This document shows, piece by piece, positions 36,937-49,297 of a stretch of DNA of 64,000 bases. Numbering within the stretch: position 1 is the first letter of the stretch; every line of letters starts with the position of its first letter. The notes under the pieces were generated by a model, which was not told where the DNA came from, searched no databases, and saw only the letters and a program-made list of their open reading frames with translations. This DNA comes from Brucella sp. BE17 (lineage in GTDB: Bacteria; Pseudomonadota; Alphaproteobacteria; Rhizobiales; Rhizobiaceae): NCBI RefSeq assembly GCF_039545455.1, contig NZ_CP154467.1:1792501-1856500 (forward strand). Direction: 5' to 3'. The translations under genes and the position numbers were made by a program.

Positions 36937-37839
36937 ATGATCTTACGCGACGAACCGAGGGGACCATATCTGCGCATGCGAAAAATCCGACGTTTTCTCC
37001 GTCAGATCACATTTGATGTTTACGGACATTTCAGCTCCGACGATGGCTGGGCTTTCGCAAGCCACATCGCACTGTCGGGCCTGATGGCGCTGTTTCCCTT
37101 CCTGATCTTCGCAACGTCACTGGCCAGCTTTCTCGGCACGCAGAAATTCGCCGATACGGCGGTCCATGTCATTTTCGATATGTGGCCGTCGAATATCGCC
37201 GCTCCCATTGCCAATGAAGTCACCAATGTCTTGACCGTGCAACGCGGCGGGCTTTTGACGTTGAGTGTGATTGCCGCCGCCTATTTTGCTTCCAATGGCG
37301 TCGAAGCGCTGCGCGTCGCGCTCAACCGTGCTTATCGCGTGACCGACCAGCGCTCGATCATCTTTTGCCGCATGCAAAGCCTGGGCTTTGTGCTGGTTGG
37401 CACACTGAGCCTGATGGCAATCAGCTTTCTGCTGGTTCTGGGACCGCTTGCCATGCGTATTGCAGAACAATGGTTCCCCGATATCGCGCCCTTCACAGGC
37501 ACCATTGCTTTCTGGCGTTATACGATTGCCGTGATCGTTCTGGTCTTTGCACTTTTCATGGTCCACACATGGTTGCCCGCCGGAAGACGCCGCCTGAGCG
37601 ATCTTCTACCCGGTATCGTCATCACGCTTCTTGCGTGGCTGGCGGCGGCCACTGCATTTGCCAAATATCTTGAAACTTTCGCCAATTACGTGACCACCTA
37701 TGCGGGCCTTGCCTCGATCATGGTGGCAATCGTCTTTCTCTACATGCTCTCGGCGATTTTCATCATCGGCGCGGAAATCAATGCCGCAATCATGATTTTC
37801 CGCAAGCGCGAGCAGCAACCCGATCTGGTGACGGAATAA
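36937..37839 (+). CDS. YihY/virulence factor BrkB family membrane protein
   Basis: Encodes 300 residues (or 287 if MRKIRRF at 36976 is the start; no clear ribosome-binding site decides). Six or so hydrophobic segments are visible: SHIALSGLMALFPFLIF, LLTLSVIAAAYFAS, LGFVLVGTLSLMAISFLLVL, YTIAVIVLVFALFMV, LLPGIVITLLAWLAAA, SIMVAIVFLYMLSAIFIIGAE. The loop with WLPAGRRRLSDLLPG is the family hallmark. Function is uncertain despite old names (RNase BN, BrkB); it is a cytoplasmic-membrane protein. Abuts the convergent EamA transporter gene by one base. Confidence 0.92.
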   Translation: MILRDEPRGPYLRMRKIRRFLRQITFDVYGHFSSDDGWAFASHIALSGLMALFPFLIFATSLASFLGTQKFADTAVHVIFDMWPSNIAAPIANEVTNVLTVQRGGLLTLSVIAAAYFASNGVEALRVALNRAYRVTDQRSIIFCRMQSLGFVLVGTLSLMAISFLLVLGPLAMRIAEQWFPDIAPFTGTIAFWRYTIAVIVLVFALFMVHTWLPAGRRRLSDLLPGIVITLLAWLAAATAFAKYLETFANYVTTYAGLASIMVAIVFLYMLSAIFIIGAEINAAIMIFRKREQQPDLVTE

Positions 37840-37840
37840 A

Positions 37841-38698
37841 TCAGCGCTTCATGGTGGTGAGCGCGACACCCAGGGTCGTCACCACCATTCCGGTAATCTG
37901 GATCGGCCCAAGGGTTTCACCAAAAATCAGCCAGGCCATGATGGCAGCTGTTCCCGGCACCAGATAAAACAGCGACGCAACCTTCGACATCGCTCCTTCG
38001 CGGATCATCACAAGCAGCGCCAGAATGGCGCCAATGGAAAGCGCAAGCGTCAGCCAGATCAGCGCAAAAACAAGCTGCGGCGACCAGTCGACGATCCGCG
38101 TTTCAAAAATCCATGCACAAAGAATGGTAAGCAAGGCAGCCGCGATATATTGCACCGCAGTTCCGGCTTTCAGATCGCCTGCCGTTGCAAACCGCTTCTG
38201 CCAGACGGTGCCGGTGCTGATGGCCAAAACAGCAGCAAAGGCCGCAGCCAGACTTTTGGGATCGACACCGCTATTGGCTGAGAATTTGGGCCACACCACC
38301 AATGCAACGCCGCAAAAGCCGATCAGCAGACCCGCCCATTGGCGTCCGCTTGCCCTTTCTCCAAGAAGGGCTGCGGCTATCAATGTTGTGAACATCGGCT
38401 GAAGCCCTGCAACAAGCCCCGCCATGCCTGCGGGCAGACCGCGATGCACGGCCCAGAAAAGCGCTGAGAGGTACACGCCATGAATAAGGCTTCCGGCAAT
38501 GACTGTATGGACCAGCGCTTTGCCGCTCGGCCACAGGCTGTGGCTCGCGAACGCCCAGATCGTCATGAGTGCGGCTGCAATGGAAAACCGAATTGCCATT
38601 AAGGTGAAAGGTTCCGCATAGGGCATGGACAGCCCGGCCCCGATGAAGCCGGTAGCCCAAAGCAGAACAAACATCACAGGAAACAGGCGGGTGGACAT
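37841..38698 (-). CDS. EamA/RhaT-family DMT transporter
   Basis: Encodes 285 residues with about ten hydrophobic helices in two EamA repeats (about 1-130 and 145-285). Such drug/metabolite transporters usually export amino acids, nucleosides or small toxins; no substrate is readable. The gene begins [20 protein letters not shown] and ends at a stop one base from the convergent yihY gene. Divergent from yaiI over about 115 bp. Confidence 0.9.
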   Translation of the reverse strand: MSTRLFPVMFVLLWATGFIGAGLSMPYAEPFTLMAIRFSIAAALMTIWAFASHSLWPSGKALVHTVIAGSLIHGVYLSALFWAVHRGLPAGMAGLVAGLQPMFTTLIAAALLGERASGRQWAGLLIGFCGVALVVWPKFSANSGVDPKSLAAAFAAVLAISTGTVWQKRFATAGDLKAGTAVQYIAAALLTILCAWIFETRIVDWSPQLVFALIWLTLALSIGAILALLVMIREGAMSKVASLFYLVPGTAAIMAWLIFGETLGPIQITGMVVTTLGVALTTMKR

Positions 38699-38814
38699 GG
38701 CAAACCTTCTTGATTGCGATCCGCCTTATACCAATCTGCCTCTGCCGCCTATTGTATAAATCTGATCGCTGCGATCAATTTGCCAAAAGCCAGACGCACC
38801 CTTATGAAAAGCGA

Positions 38815-39293
38815 ATGAGTGAAGTGTCCGATACAATCTGCATTCTTGTCGATGCCGACGCCTGCCCGGTGAAAGCGGAAATCTACCGCGTTGCCGAACG
38901 CCATGATTTACGCGTCATCATTGTCGCCAACAGTTTTATTCAGATCCCCCGTGATCAGGAAAAGGTCGAACGCATAATCGTATCAGACAAGCTTGATGCC
39001 GCCGACGACTGGATTGCCGAGAATTCACGACCCGGCGCGATTGTGATTACCGCCGACATTCCGCTGGCCAGCCGCTCACTTGAAAAAGGCGCGTCGGTGA
39101 TTGCGCCCAATGGCCGTGTGCATACGCAAAACACCATCGGCAATACGCTTGCCACGCGCAATCTGATGGATAGCTTGCGTTCCGCAGGCGAAACAACACG
39201 CGGCCCGGCACCATTTTCGCCAAAGGACCGCTCGACTTTCCTCTCAGCACTTGATCTCGCGATCGTGCGGCTCAAACGCGATGGGTATAAGCC

Positions 39294-39297
<4 letters not shown>
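38815..39297 (+). CDS. YaiI/YqxD family (UPF0178) PIN-like domain protein
   Basis: Encodes 160 residues from [20 protein letters not shown]; the 35-codon upstream extension lacks family sequence. Conserved acidic residues ([30 protein letters not shown]) and [11 protein letters not shown] place it in UPF0178, a PIN-related fold with possible nuclease activity, experimentally unproved. The last 4 bp overlap those of convergent tlpA. Confidence 0.9.
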
Positions 39298-41425
<2,128 letters not shown>

Positions 41426-41487
41426 TTTCACTTTGCGCGATTTTGGGTTAGAGCTAAGCACACGACATAGTCCGGGAACCAAAGCTG

Positions 41488-41670
41488 ATGACAGGCCGCA
41501 CCGCCATTTCTTCCGTCCTTCTGATCGCAGCATTAGCGGCAAGCCTTGCCGCTTGTGGTCGTAAAGGTCCGCTTGAGCCGCCGCCGGCGGCAACGATCAC
41601 CAATGATCAGGGCCGCACGGTCGAAAAACCCAAAGAAGACAAACCTTTCATTCTCGACAAGCTGTTGTAA
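41488..41670 (+). CDS. lptM: LptM-like small lipoprotein
   Basis: Encodes 60 residues. The lipobox LAAC at residues 19-22 follows a typical lipoprotein signal; after Cys comes GRKGPLEPPP, the diagnostic start of the YifL/LptM family. In E. coli LptM helps LptD form its native disulfides for LPS transport. It lies between argH and lysA, as is normal in proteobacteria (next to lysA). A functional role in LPS assembly here is inference from family and location. Confidence 0.88.
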   Translation: MTGRTAISSVLLIAALAASLAACGRKGPLEPPPAATITNDQGRTVEKPKEDKPFILDKLL

Positions 41671-41693
41671 TTCTCTTTCGCAGGTCCCCCGCC

Positions 41694-42959
41694 GTGAACC
41701 ATTTTGAATATCGTGACGGTGTTCTGCACGCCGAAAATGTCAGCCTGCCTGAAATTGCAAAGGCGGTCGGAACACCGTTCTATGTCTATTCGCATGCAAC
41801 GCTGGCGCGCCATTATCGCGTGTTCAGCGAAGCTTTTGCGGATATGGACACGCTCGTCACCTATGCGCTGAAAGCCAATTCGAATCAGGCGGTTCTGACT
41901 GCGCTCGCAAAAATGGGTGCGGGCGCCGATACTGTATCCGAGGGCGAAATTCGCCGTGCGCTTGCTGCCGGTATTCCGGCCACTAAAATCGTATTTTCCG
42001 GCGTCGGCAAAACACCACGCGAAATGGATTTCGCACTTCAGACCGGAATCTATTGCTTCAATGTCGAATCCGAGCCGGAACTGGAAATTCTCTCAAGCCG
42101 TGCTGTGGCGCTTAACAAGGTGGCCTCGGTTTCGCTACGCATCAACCCGGATGTCGACGCAAAAACCCACGCCAAGATTTCGACCGGCAAGTCCGAGAAC
42201 AAGTTCGGCATTCCACGCGTCAAGGCGCGCGAAGCCTATGCGCGTGCGGCCAAACTTCCGGGCATTGATGTCATCGGCATCGACATGCATATCGGCAGCC
42301 AGATCATTGATCTCGAACCGTTCGACAATGCCTTTGCGCTGATGGCGCAACTGGTCGAGGAATTGCGGGCCGATGGTCATAAAATCCGCCATGTCGATGT
42401 CGGCGGTGGCCTTGGCATTCCCTATCATTTCGACAACAACCCGCCGCCGCTGCCTGTCGCTTATGCGGAAATCGTCGCAAAGCACATCAAGCCGCTGGGG
42501 CTCAAAACCGTTTTCGAGCCGGGACGGCTGATCGTCGGCAATGCCGGAATTCTGGTGACGGAAGTGATTTTCGTCAAAGAAGGCGACGCGAAAAATTTCG
42601 TCATCGTCGATGCGGCGATGAATGACCTGATCCGCCCGACACTTTACGAGGCCTATCACGACATCAAGCCGGTCAAGGAAGCCAACGACGATGCCCCGCG
42701 CATTCGCGCCGATATTGTCGGCCCCGTCTGCGAAACCGGCGACTATCTCGGGCTTGATCGGGAAATGGCAAAGCCTGAAGCCGGCGATCTTCTGGCCGTT
42801 TTCACCGCAGGCGCTTATGGCGCGGTTTTGTCGAGCACATACAACAGCCGCCTTCTGGTGCCGGAAGTGATGGTCGATGGCGAGCGCTATCATGTCATCC
42901 GCCCACGCCGGACTTATGAGGAATTGCTGGCGCTCGATTCCATCCCGGACTGGCTTTAA
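41694..42959 (+). CDS. lysA: Diaminopimelate decarboxylase
   Basis: Encodes 421 residues from GTG, 23 bp after the lipoprotein gene. Decarboxylates meso-DAP to lysine, with PLP. The PLP Lys is in TYALKANSNQAVL (about residue 62), HIGSQI and the glycine-rich HVDVGGGLGIPY bind phosphate, EPGRLIVGNAG and GPVCETGDYLG (catalytic Cys) complete the site at the dimer interface. Completes lysine synthesis begun by lysC at 12.7 kb. Confidence 0.96.
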   Translation: MNHFEYRDGVLHAENVSLPEIAKAVGTPFYVYSHATLARHYRVFSEAFADMDTLVTYALKANSNQAVLTALAKMGAGADTVSEGEIRRALAAGIPATKIVFSGVGKTPREMDFALQTGIYCFNVESEPELEILSSRAVALNKVASVSLRINPDVDAKTHAKISTGKSENKFGIPRVKAREAYARAAKLPGIDVIGIDMHIGSQIIDLEPFDNAFALMAQLVEELRADGHKIRHVDVGGGLGIPYHFDNNPPPLPVAYAEIVAKHIKPLGLKTVFEPGRLIVGNAGILVTEVIFVKEGDAKNFVIVDAAMNDLIRPTLYEAYHDIKPVKEANDDAPRIRADIVGPVCETGDYLGLDREMAKPEAGDLLAVFTAGAYGAVLSSTYNSRLLVPEVMVDGERYHVIRPRRTYEELLALDSIPDWL

Positions 42960-43043
42960 ATTCACGGCAAGGCCTCGTCTTTGCCATGATGCATGTTATC
43001 CTGTGATCCGATTGGATGCTGGCAGAGAAATCAGAAAGCCCGG

Positions 43044-45647
43044 ATGGCGGATCGAAACGACCAGAAGCAGCATAAAGGCAACCCGCTATGGGATGCCTTT
43101 CTGTATCTTGTCTCAGGCAGCGATGCGCCGCTCAACCGCCTGCGTTTGCGCACGTTTTTTACCATCAGTTTCGAGCGCTTCTGGCCGCTCATTCTGCCAC
43201 TCATCCTGCTTGTAGCGCTTTTTACAAGTATCAGCTGGTTTGCACTATTTGCGCAGATGCCGCGATGGCTGCATATAGCAGCACTCGCGCTGTTCGGCCT
43301 TGCCGGGCTGGTCGCGCTCTATCTTCCTTTCCGCTTTCGCCTTCCAACCGATGACGATGTGACGGCACGCATTGAAAGCATCAATGCACTTGCGCACGAA
43401 CCGCTTGCCGTGCAATCGGAGCATGTCGCCGCAGGCGCCGATGATCCTTTTGCCGCAGCTCTCTGGCGTGAACACCAGAAACGCATGGCGCAAAAGCTGC
43501 GCAATCTGCAATCCGGCCTGCCGCGCCCGCGTCTGCCTGAACGTGATCCTTATGCTCTGCGTGGAGCAATTGTCCTTCTTTTCGTGACCGCATTCGCCTA
43601 TAGCTTTAGTCCCAATAGCGGGCGCATTGCTGATGCCTTTCATATCCGCGACGGTGCGGGTTCAACCGTGGCCCGTATTGATGCCTGGGTGACGCCGCCG
43701 CGCTACACCGGTCGAGCGCCGGTGTTCCTAGTGACGGACGGCGACGAAGCGCAAGGCGCCAATGCGATCACCGTGCCGGAGGGCAGTATTGTTAGCGTAC
43801 GGATTATCGGTGGTGGTAGCCAACGTCTGAGCGTGACCGATGCAAAGGGTGAGCGCCGCGATATCAACCCGCAAGCGCCCGATGAAAGCGTTGTTGAAGG
43901 CAGCCAGAGCTTTCGCCATGAACTCAAGCAGGATGAAACGCTTGCGCTTTCAGGGCCGAATACGCGCTGGAAATTCGCAGTCACGCCCGATACGCCACCG
44001 ACCATCAGCTTCACCAAGGAGCCGGGTCACGCGCTCAACGGCACCTTGCAATTAAGCTATAAAATCCACGACGATTATGGAGCGGCCAAGGCTTTTGCTG
44101 AAATCGTGCCGCTGGAAATCGATGATGATGAAGAAGCGCAACCGCTCTATGACGCACCCGAACTGCCGCTTGCGCTTCCACGCCGTGGCACAAAAGACGC
44201 CACGACAACCAAGGACCTGACGGAACACCCATGGGCAGGCCAGAAAGTGGCGCTGACCCTTGTCGTCACTGACGCCGCAGGCCAGATTGGTCGCAGTGAA
44301 ACCAAGATCTTCTCGCTACCGGAGCGACCTTTTACAAACCCGCTGGCAAAGGCCGTTGCCGAGCAACGGCGTATTCTCGCACTGGATGCTACTGAGCACG
44401 ATCATGTGCTCGACATGCTTTCTGCCTTGATGCTGCGCCCGGAGGAAACCATCAAGAATGCCGGACATTATCTCGGGCTCGTCACCATCCGCACGCAGCT
44501 TCGTATGGCACGAAGTGACGACGCTTTGCGCGACACCGCCGACTACATGTGGCAGGTCGCACTCGGCATCGAGGACGGCAATCTCTCGGCAGCCGAAAGG
44601 CGCCTGCGTCAGGCACAGGAAGCCTTGCGCAATGCTCTCCAGAACGGTGCCACGCAGGAAGAAATCGAAAAGCTTTCGGCTGAATTGCGCAAAGCGATGC
44701 AGGATTTCCTGCGTGAATTTGCCCAGCGCCAGCAACAAAATCCCAATGCGCGCCGCACGGCCCCCGATCCGAATGCCCGGATGCTCAGCGAAAAAGATTT
44801 ATCGCGCATGATGGACCAGATCGAAAACCTGGCCCGTCAGGGTTCACGTGAACAGGCCGAACAGCTTTTGTCGCAATTGCAGAACCTGATGAACAATCTG
44901 CAAATGGGCCAAGCCCAACCCGGCCAGCAGGGACAAAGAGGGCAACAGGGCCAACAAAGCCAGATGCAGCAGCAGATGAACAAGCTCGGTGAGCTGATGC
45001 GTCGACAGCAGCAAACCATGAACGAGACGTTCAAACTCGACCAGCAGATGCAGCGACAGTTCGATAACGGCCTGGGTGAAGATGAAGAGGAACTATTCCC
45101 CGGTGATGAAGGCAGGCCACAGCAGCGACAGCAGCCTGACGCACAAAGCGAAGCTGAAATGGCGGAAAAAATGCGTAAGCTGCAACAAGAGCAGCAGCAG
45201 CTTCAGTCAGATTTGCAAAAGCTGATGGATGAACTCAAAGAATCTGGCATCGAACCCGGAAAGGATTTTGGGGACGCCGGAAAATCCATGGGCAACGCCG
45301 CTGATGCGCTTGAGCGTAGTGAAAGCGGGGAAGCCGGCGACAATCAGGGCAACGCGCTTGACGCGCTACGTCGCGCTGGTCGTGATATGATGCAACAAAT
45401 GCAGCAAGCTATGGGCCAACAAGGCCAGGGACAGCAGGGTCAGGGTCAACCGGGCAATAATCGCGGGCGCGATCCGCTCGGACGCGAATCCGGCTTTGGC
45501 AGCAATGACGACGACACCAAAATCCCCGGCGAAATCGACATTCAGCGGGCGCGCGAAATTCTCGACGAAATCCGCCGCAAACTTGGCAACGCGCTGACGC
45601 CGCAGATGGAAAAAGAATATCTGCAACGTCTCCTGCGATTTGATTAG
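43044..45647 (+). CDS. TIGR02302 family membrane protein
   Basis: About 867 residues; start taken at MADRNDQKQHKGNP, though the frame is open from 42993 and no ribosome-binding site decides. Two membrane helices near the N-terminus (FWPLILPLILLVALFTSISW; WLHIAALALFGLAGLVALYL) precede a large mostly periplasmic region with beta-sandwich-like stretches. From about residue 560 the protein is helical and extremely rich in Gln, Met and Arg (QQGQRGQQGQQ, LMRRQQQTMNETF), then Gly/Asn-rich. TIGR02302 is an alphaproteobacterial family of unknown function. Converges on hpt with 3 bp between stops. Confidence 0.85.
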   Translation: MADRNDQKQHKGNPLWDAFLYLVSGSDAPLNRLRLRTFFTISFERFWPLILPLILLVALFTSISWFALFAQMPRWLHIAALALFGLAGLVALYLPFRFRLPTDDDVTARIESINALAHEPLAVQSEHVAAGADDPFAAALWREHQKRMAQKLRNLQSGLPRPRLPERDPYALRGAIVLLFVTAFAYSFSPNSGRIADAFHIRDGAGSTVARIDAWVTPPRYTGRAPVFLVTDGDEAQGANAITVPEGSIVSVRIIGGGSQRLSVTDAKGERRDINPQAPDESVVEGSQSFRHELKQDETLALSGPNTRWKFAVTPDTPPTISFTKEPGHALNGTLQLSYKIHDDYGAAKAFAEIVPLEIDDDEEAQPLYDAPELPLALPRRGTKDATTTKDLTEHPWAGQKVALTLVVTDAAGQIGRSETKIFSLPERPFTNPLAKAVAEQRRILALDATEHDHVLDMLSALMLRPEETIKNAGHYLGLVTIRTQLRMARSDDALRDTADYMWQVALGIEDGNLSAAERRLRQAQEALRNALQNGATQEEIEKLSAELRKAMQDFLREFAQRQQQNPNARRTAPDPNARMLSEKDLSRMMDQIENLARQGSREQAEQLLSQLQNLMNNLQMGQAQPGQQGQRGQQGQQSQMQQQMNKLGELMRRQQQTMNETFKLDQQMQRQFDNGLGEDEEELFPGDEGRPQQRQQPDAQSEAEMAEKMRKLQQEQQQLQSDLQKLMDELKESGIEPGKDFGDAGKSMGNAADALERSESGEAGDNQGNALDALRRAGRDMMQQMQQAMGQQGQGQQGQGQPGNNRGRDPLGRESGFGSNDDDTKIPGEIDIQRAREILDEIRRKLGNALTPQMEKEYLQRLLRFD

Positions 45648-45650
45648 AAT

Positions 45651-46187
45651 TTATTCTTTTACATGGCCGACATAAGGCAATTGGCGGAATGCGTGCGCCA
45701 CATCCATGCCGTAGCCGACCACAAAATAATCCGGGCACTCGAAAGCCACGAAATCGGCTTCGAGATCGACCTTACGGCGAACACTCTTATCCAGCAATAC
45801 GGCAATGCTTACCGAACGGGCACCGCGCTCCAGCATCAATTCCCGCACGAATTTGAGCGTCTTGCCTGATTCCAGAATATCGTCGATCAGAAGTACGTCA
45901 CGGTCGCGGACATTACTGTCGATATCGCGCAGGAGGCGGATTTCACCGCTGGTCGTGCCGGTTCCATAGCTTGAAACGGTGATGAACTCGACATCCGGCT
46001 CAATGCCGGTGTCGTGCATGGCACGGATAAGATCAGCCGCAAAGATAAAGGAACCTTTGAGAATGGAAATCGTCAGCAGATCGTGGAACTCACGTCCTGC
46101 GATGGCTTCAGCCAGTTCGAGATTACGCGCTGCAATCTGTTGCGGGCTGAAAAGCACTTCGATCGTCTTGCCGCCGACTTGTGGCAT
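45651..46187 (-). CDS. hpt: Hypoxanthine phosphoribosyltransferase
   Basis: Encodes 178 residues. It salvages hypoxanthine (and probably guanine) to IMP/GMP with PRPP. The PRPP motif VLLIDDILESGKTL is at about residues 98-111; SYGTGTTSGEIRL is the flexible loop, and FVVGYGMDVAHAFRQLPYVG binds the purine at the C-terminus. Normal length. Convergent with the TIGR02302 gene. Confidence 0.95.
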   Translation of the reverse strand: MPQVGGKTIEVLFSPQQIAARNLELAEAIAGREFHDLLTISILKGSFIFAADLIRAMHDTGIEPDVEFITVSSYGTGTTSGEIRLLRDIDSNVRDRDVLLIDDILESGKTLKFVRELMLERGARSVSIAVLLDKSVRRKVDLEADFVAFECPDYFVVGYGMDVAHAFRQLPYVGHVKE

Positions 46188-46324
46188 GGGCCGCTTCTCC
46201 TGAGGCTCATATTCTGTGAAAGCGCGCTCTATACCACGCTTTGAGGAAATTGCACCCCCTTACAGAGCGTCGTTCTCCATTCTTGCCGTTCCCTGATTGC
46301 TCAATCTGATATAGCGTTGCAACC

Positions 46325-47125
46325 ATGCACCCAGACATTATCGAATTGCGCTCCTTTTACGACACGACACTCGGCCATGTGACCGAACGCGCCATCCGCA
46401 TGGCGGTCTCAGCCGTGTGGGAGCGGGTGGCCGGTGAACGGCTGGTCGGCATGGGATACTGCCTCCCCTATCTCGACCGTTTCAGTGCCGACACCGAGCG
46501 TACTTTCGCTTTCATGCCCGCCGGACAAGGTGCCGTGGCATGGCCATCGGCAGAAAAATCGGCAACCGCGCTCGTCTTCGATGAGGAACTGCCACTGCCC
46601 GATTCATCCATCGACCGGATTTTGATGATACATGCTCTGGAATATGCCGAGAATGCGCCGGAAACGCTGAAGGAGGCATGGCGTGTGCTGGCCCCAAACG
46701 GGCGGCTGGTCATCGTGGTGCCCAACCGCCGGGGCGTCTGGGCGCGCTTCGAGCATACACCATTCGGCAGCGGCCGCCCCTATAGCCGTGGACAGTTGAC
46801 TGCCTTGCTTCGGGAAGCCAATTTCACGGTCAATGCGGTAAGCGATGCCCTGCATTTTCCGCCTGCCACACGCCGCTGGATGATGCGGCCCTGTCTGGCG
46901 CTTGAAGGCCTGGGGCGACGCCTGTGGCCACTTTTTTCCGGCGTACTGGTGATCGAAGCGCAGAAGCGTCTCTATCAAGGGCTGCCGGTTGCGCGGCGTG
47001 CGTCACGCCGTGTTTTCGTCCCGGTTCTGGCTCCTCAGGGCACATCGGCGAGCAGCCTCAGCAAGTCGAAACAGAAACGCACATCCGACGGCCTGGTTGC
47101 AGCATCAAAGTCCGAAAAATTGTAA
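46325..47125 (+). CDS. SAM-dependent methyltransferase-type protein
   Basis: Encodes 266 residues. A methyltransferase 11-like core is visible in [59 protein letters not shown]; the glycine-rich SAM loop is degenerate ([13 protein letters not shown]). The C-terminal 70 residues are basic. The family is common next to hisC in rhizobia and sometimes to hydroxyacylglutathione hydrolase; the substrate is unknown. Divergent from hpt over 137 bp and 127 bp upstream of hisC on the same strand. Confidence 0.85.
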   Translation: MHPDIIELRSFYDTTLGHVTERAIRMAVSAVWERVAGERLVGMGYCLPYLDRFSADTERTFAFMPAGQGAVAWPSAEKSATALVFDEELPLPDSSIDRILMIHALEYAENAPETLKEAWRVLAPNGRLVIVVPNRRGVWARFEHTPFGSGRPYSRGQLTALLREANFTVNAVSDALHFPPATRRWMMRPCLALEGLGRRLWPLFSGVLVIEAQKRLYQGLPVARRASRRVFVPVLAPQGTSASSLSKSKQKRTSDGLVAASKSEKL

Positions 47126-47252
47126 AGCACGGTCAGGGCTGCTCCCCCTGCAAAAACAACGTTTTTCTCGACTTCAACGCCATAGCGGTTTATGTCGCAA
47201 GCGGGTCTTCATACCCATGACGCAACAACTTTCTTTTGGCGGAGCCAAAATC

Positions 47253-48359
47253 ATGACCAATCAGCAAACCCCTACCCGTCCCCAGCCCAAGACAGGCCTG
47301 CTTGAGATTGCAGCCTATGTGCCGGGCAAGGAACATGTGGAAGGCGTTGCCAAGGTCTATAAGCTCTCCTCCAACGAAACCCCCATCGGCCCCAGCCCCC
47401 ATGCGATTGAGGCTTATCGATATTGGGCGGACCATCTCTCTATCTATCCCGACGGACAGGCAGAAGCGCTGCGTGACGCCATTGCGCAAACGCAAGGGCT
47501 GAATAACGCCAATATCATCTGCGGCAATGGTTCGGACGAGTTGCTTGGTCTTCTCTGCCAGACCTATCTTGCGCCGTCTGACGAAGCCATCATCACCGAG
47601 CATGGCTTTGCGGTTTACAAGATCCAGACGCTTGGTGCAGGTGCAACGCCAGTAACCGTCAGGGAGACGAACGAGCGTATTGATGTAGATGCCATTCTAG
47701 CAGCACTCTCACCGCGCACAAAAATCGTCTTCATCGCCAATCCCGCCAATCCGACTGGCACCTATCTGCCGTTCGAGGAAGTGCGGCGGTTGCATGCAGG
47801 CCTGCCAAAACATGTGCTGCTGGTGCTCGATGGGGCATATGCCGAATATGTGAAGCGCAATGATTACGAAGCCGGTCTTGAACTCGTATCATCGAATGAA
47901 AACGTCGTCATGACGCGCACATTCTCGAAAATTCACGGGCTTCCGGGTCTGCGAATCGGCTGGATGTATGCGCCATTGCACGTGATCGACGCGGTCAATC
48001 GCATTCGCGGACCGTTCAACATGAATTCGGCGGCAATTGCTGCTGGTGCCGCTGCCATTCGCGACCGTAATCATGTCGATAAATCGATCGCCTATAATGA
48101 GAAATGGCTGACATGGCTCACGGCAGAATTCACCAAACTCGGTTTGAGGGTCACACCTTCGGTCACTAATTTTCTTCTGGTGCATTTCCCGGACGATGGC
48201 GTCCATTCGGCGGACAAGGCCGATGCATGGCTTTGCAGTCACGGCTATATTTTGCGCCGCGTTGGCGGATACGGTTTCCCCAACGCGCTGCGCATGACTG
48301 TCGGACCGGAAGAAGCCAATCGCGGCGTGATCGCCGCACTCACCGAATTTTTGAAGTAA
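47253..48359 (+). CDS. hisC: Histidinol-phosphate aminotransferase
   Basis: Encodes 368 residues from [20 protein letters not shown], 9 nt after GGAG; an in-frame ATG 12 codons upstream (47217) is the alternative. A class I/II PLP aminotransferase with [34 protein letters not shown] and the Schiff-base Lys in [17 protein letters not shown] (about residue 228). Paired with tyrC 4 bp downstream, this copy likely also works on prephenate or tyrosine/phenylalanine precursors, as HisH-type aminotransferases do; a histidine role is not proven. Confidence 0.92.
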   Translation: MTNQQTPTRPQPKTGLLEIAAYVPGKEHVEGVAKVYKLSSNETPIGPSPHAIEAYRYWADHLSIYPDGQAEALRDAIAQTQGLNNANIICGNGSDELLGLLCQTYLAPSDEAIITEHGFAVYKIQTLGAGATPVTVRETNERIDVDAILAALSPRTKIVFIANPANPTGTYLPFEEVRRLHAGLPKHVLLVLDGAYAEYVKRNDYEAGLELVSSNENVVMTRTFSKIHGLPGLRIGWMYAPLHVIDAVNRIRGPFNMNSAAIAAGAAAIRDRNHVDKSIAYNEKWLTWLTAEFTKLGLRVTPSVTNFLLVHFPDDGVHSADKADAWLCSHGYILRRVGGYGFPNALRMTVGPEEANRGVIAALTEFLK

Positions 48360-48363
48360 CACA

Positions 48364-49296
48364 ATGTCAACGACCCATTTTGAAAAAATCACGCTGATCG
48401 GGATCGGCCTCATCGGCTCATCGCTGGCTCGCGTCATCCGCCGCGAAGCTCTTGCAAACCACATCGCCATCGCCACCCGCAGCACTGAAACGCTTAAACG
48501 TGCCGAAGCTCTCAACCTCGGTGACAGCTACTTCACCGACAGTGCGGAAGCCGTCAGGGATGCCGATCTCGTCATCGTCTCGGTGCCGGTCGGCTCATCT
48601 GGCACTGTTGCAAGACAGATCGCAGCAAGCCTTAAACCAGGCGCTATCGTCACCGATGTCGGCTCGACCAAGGCATCGGTCATTGCACAAATGCAGCCGG
48701 AATTGCCCGACACGGTTCATTTCATTCCCGGCCACCCATTGGCAGGAACCGAATATTCGGGTCCGGATTCAGGCTTTGCTGAGCTTTTCACCAATCGCTG
48801 GTGCATTCTCACGCCACTTCCCAATACGGATGAAGCAGCACTTGAAAAGCTGTCCGCTTTCTGGGCGGCCTGCGGCTCAAAGCTCGACACGATGGACCCG
48901 CAGCATCACGATCTGGTGCTGGCCATCGTCTCGCACCTGCCTCACCTTATCGCCTATAATATTGTCGGAACGGCAAGCGATCTCGAACAGGTGACGAAAT
49001 CGGAAGTGATCAAATATTCGGCTTCCGGTTTTCGTGACTTCACCCGTCTTGCCGCATCGGACCCAACCATGTGGCGCGATGTCTGTCTGCACAACAAGGA
49101 TGCGATCCTTGAAATGCTCGGACGTTTTTCGGAAGATCTGGCGTCGCTACAACGCTCGATCCGCTGGGGTGATGGTGAGGCGCTGTTCGACCTTTTCACG
49201 CGCACGCGTGCTATCCGTCGCGGCATTATAGATGCGGGCCAGGAAGTGGATGCACCGGATTTCGGGCGTCAGGCAGCAACTCAACCAAAAATCTGA
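48364..49296 (+). CDS. tyrC: Prephenate/cyclohexadienyl (arogenate) dehydrogenase
   Basis: Encodes 310 residues. NAD-dependent oxidative decarboxylation of prephenate or arogenate towards tyrosine. Rossmann motif LIGIGLIGSSLAR (residues 10-22), DVGSTKASVI, catalytic His in FIPGHPLAGTEYSGP and HHDLVLAIVSHLPH are present. The start is 4 bp after hisC, so the two form an operon. No fused ACT or chorismate mutase domain, hence probably feedback-insensitive at this protein. The stop is one base from the convergent DUF2125 gene. Confidence 0.94.
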   Translation: MSTTHFEKITLIGIGLIGSSLARVIRREALANHIAIATRSTETLKRAEALNLGDSYFTDSAEAVRDADLVIVSVPVGSSGTVARQIAASLKPGAIVTDVGSTKASVIAQMQPELPDTVHFIPGHPLAGTEYSGPDSGFAELFTNRWCILTPLPNTDEAALEKLSAFWAACGSKLDTMDPQHHDLVLAIVSHLPHLIAYNIVGTASDLEQVTKSEVIKYSASGFRDFTRLAASDPTMWRDVCLHNKDAILEMLGRFSEDLASLQRSIRWGDGEALFDLFTRTRAIRRGIIDAGQEVDAPDFGRQAATQPKI

Positions 49297-49297
49297 G

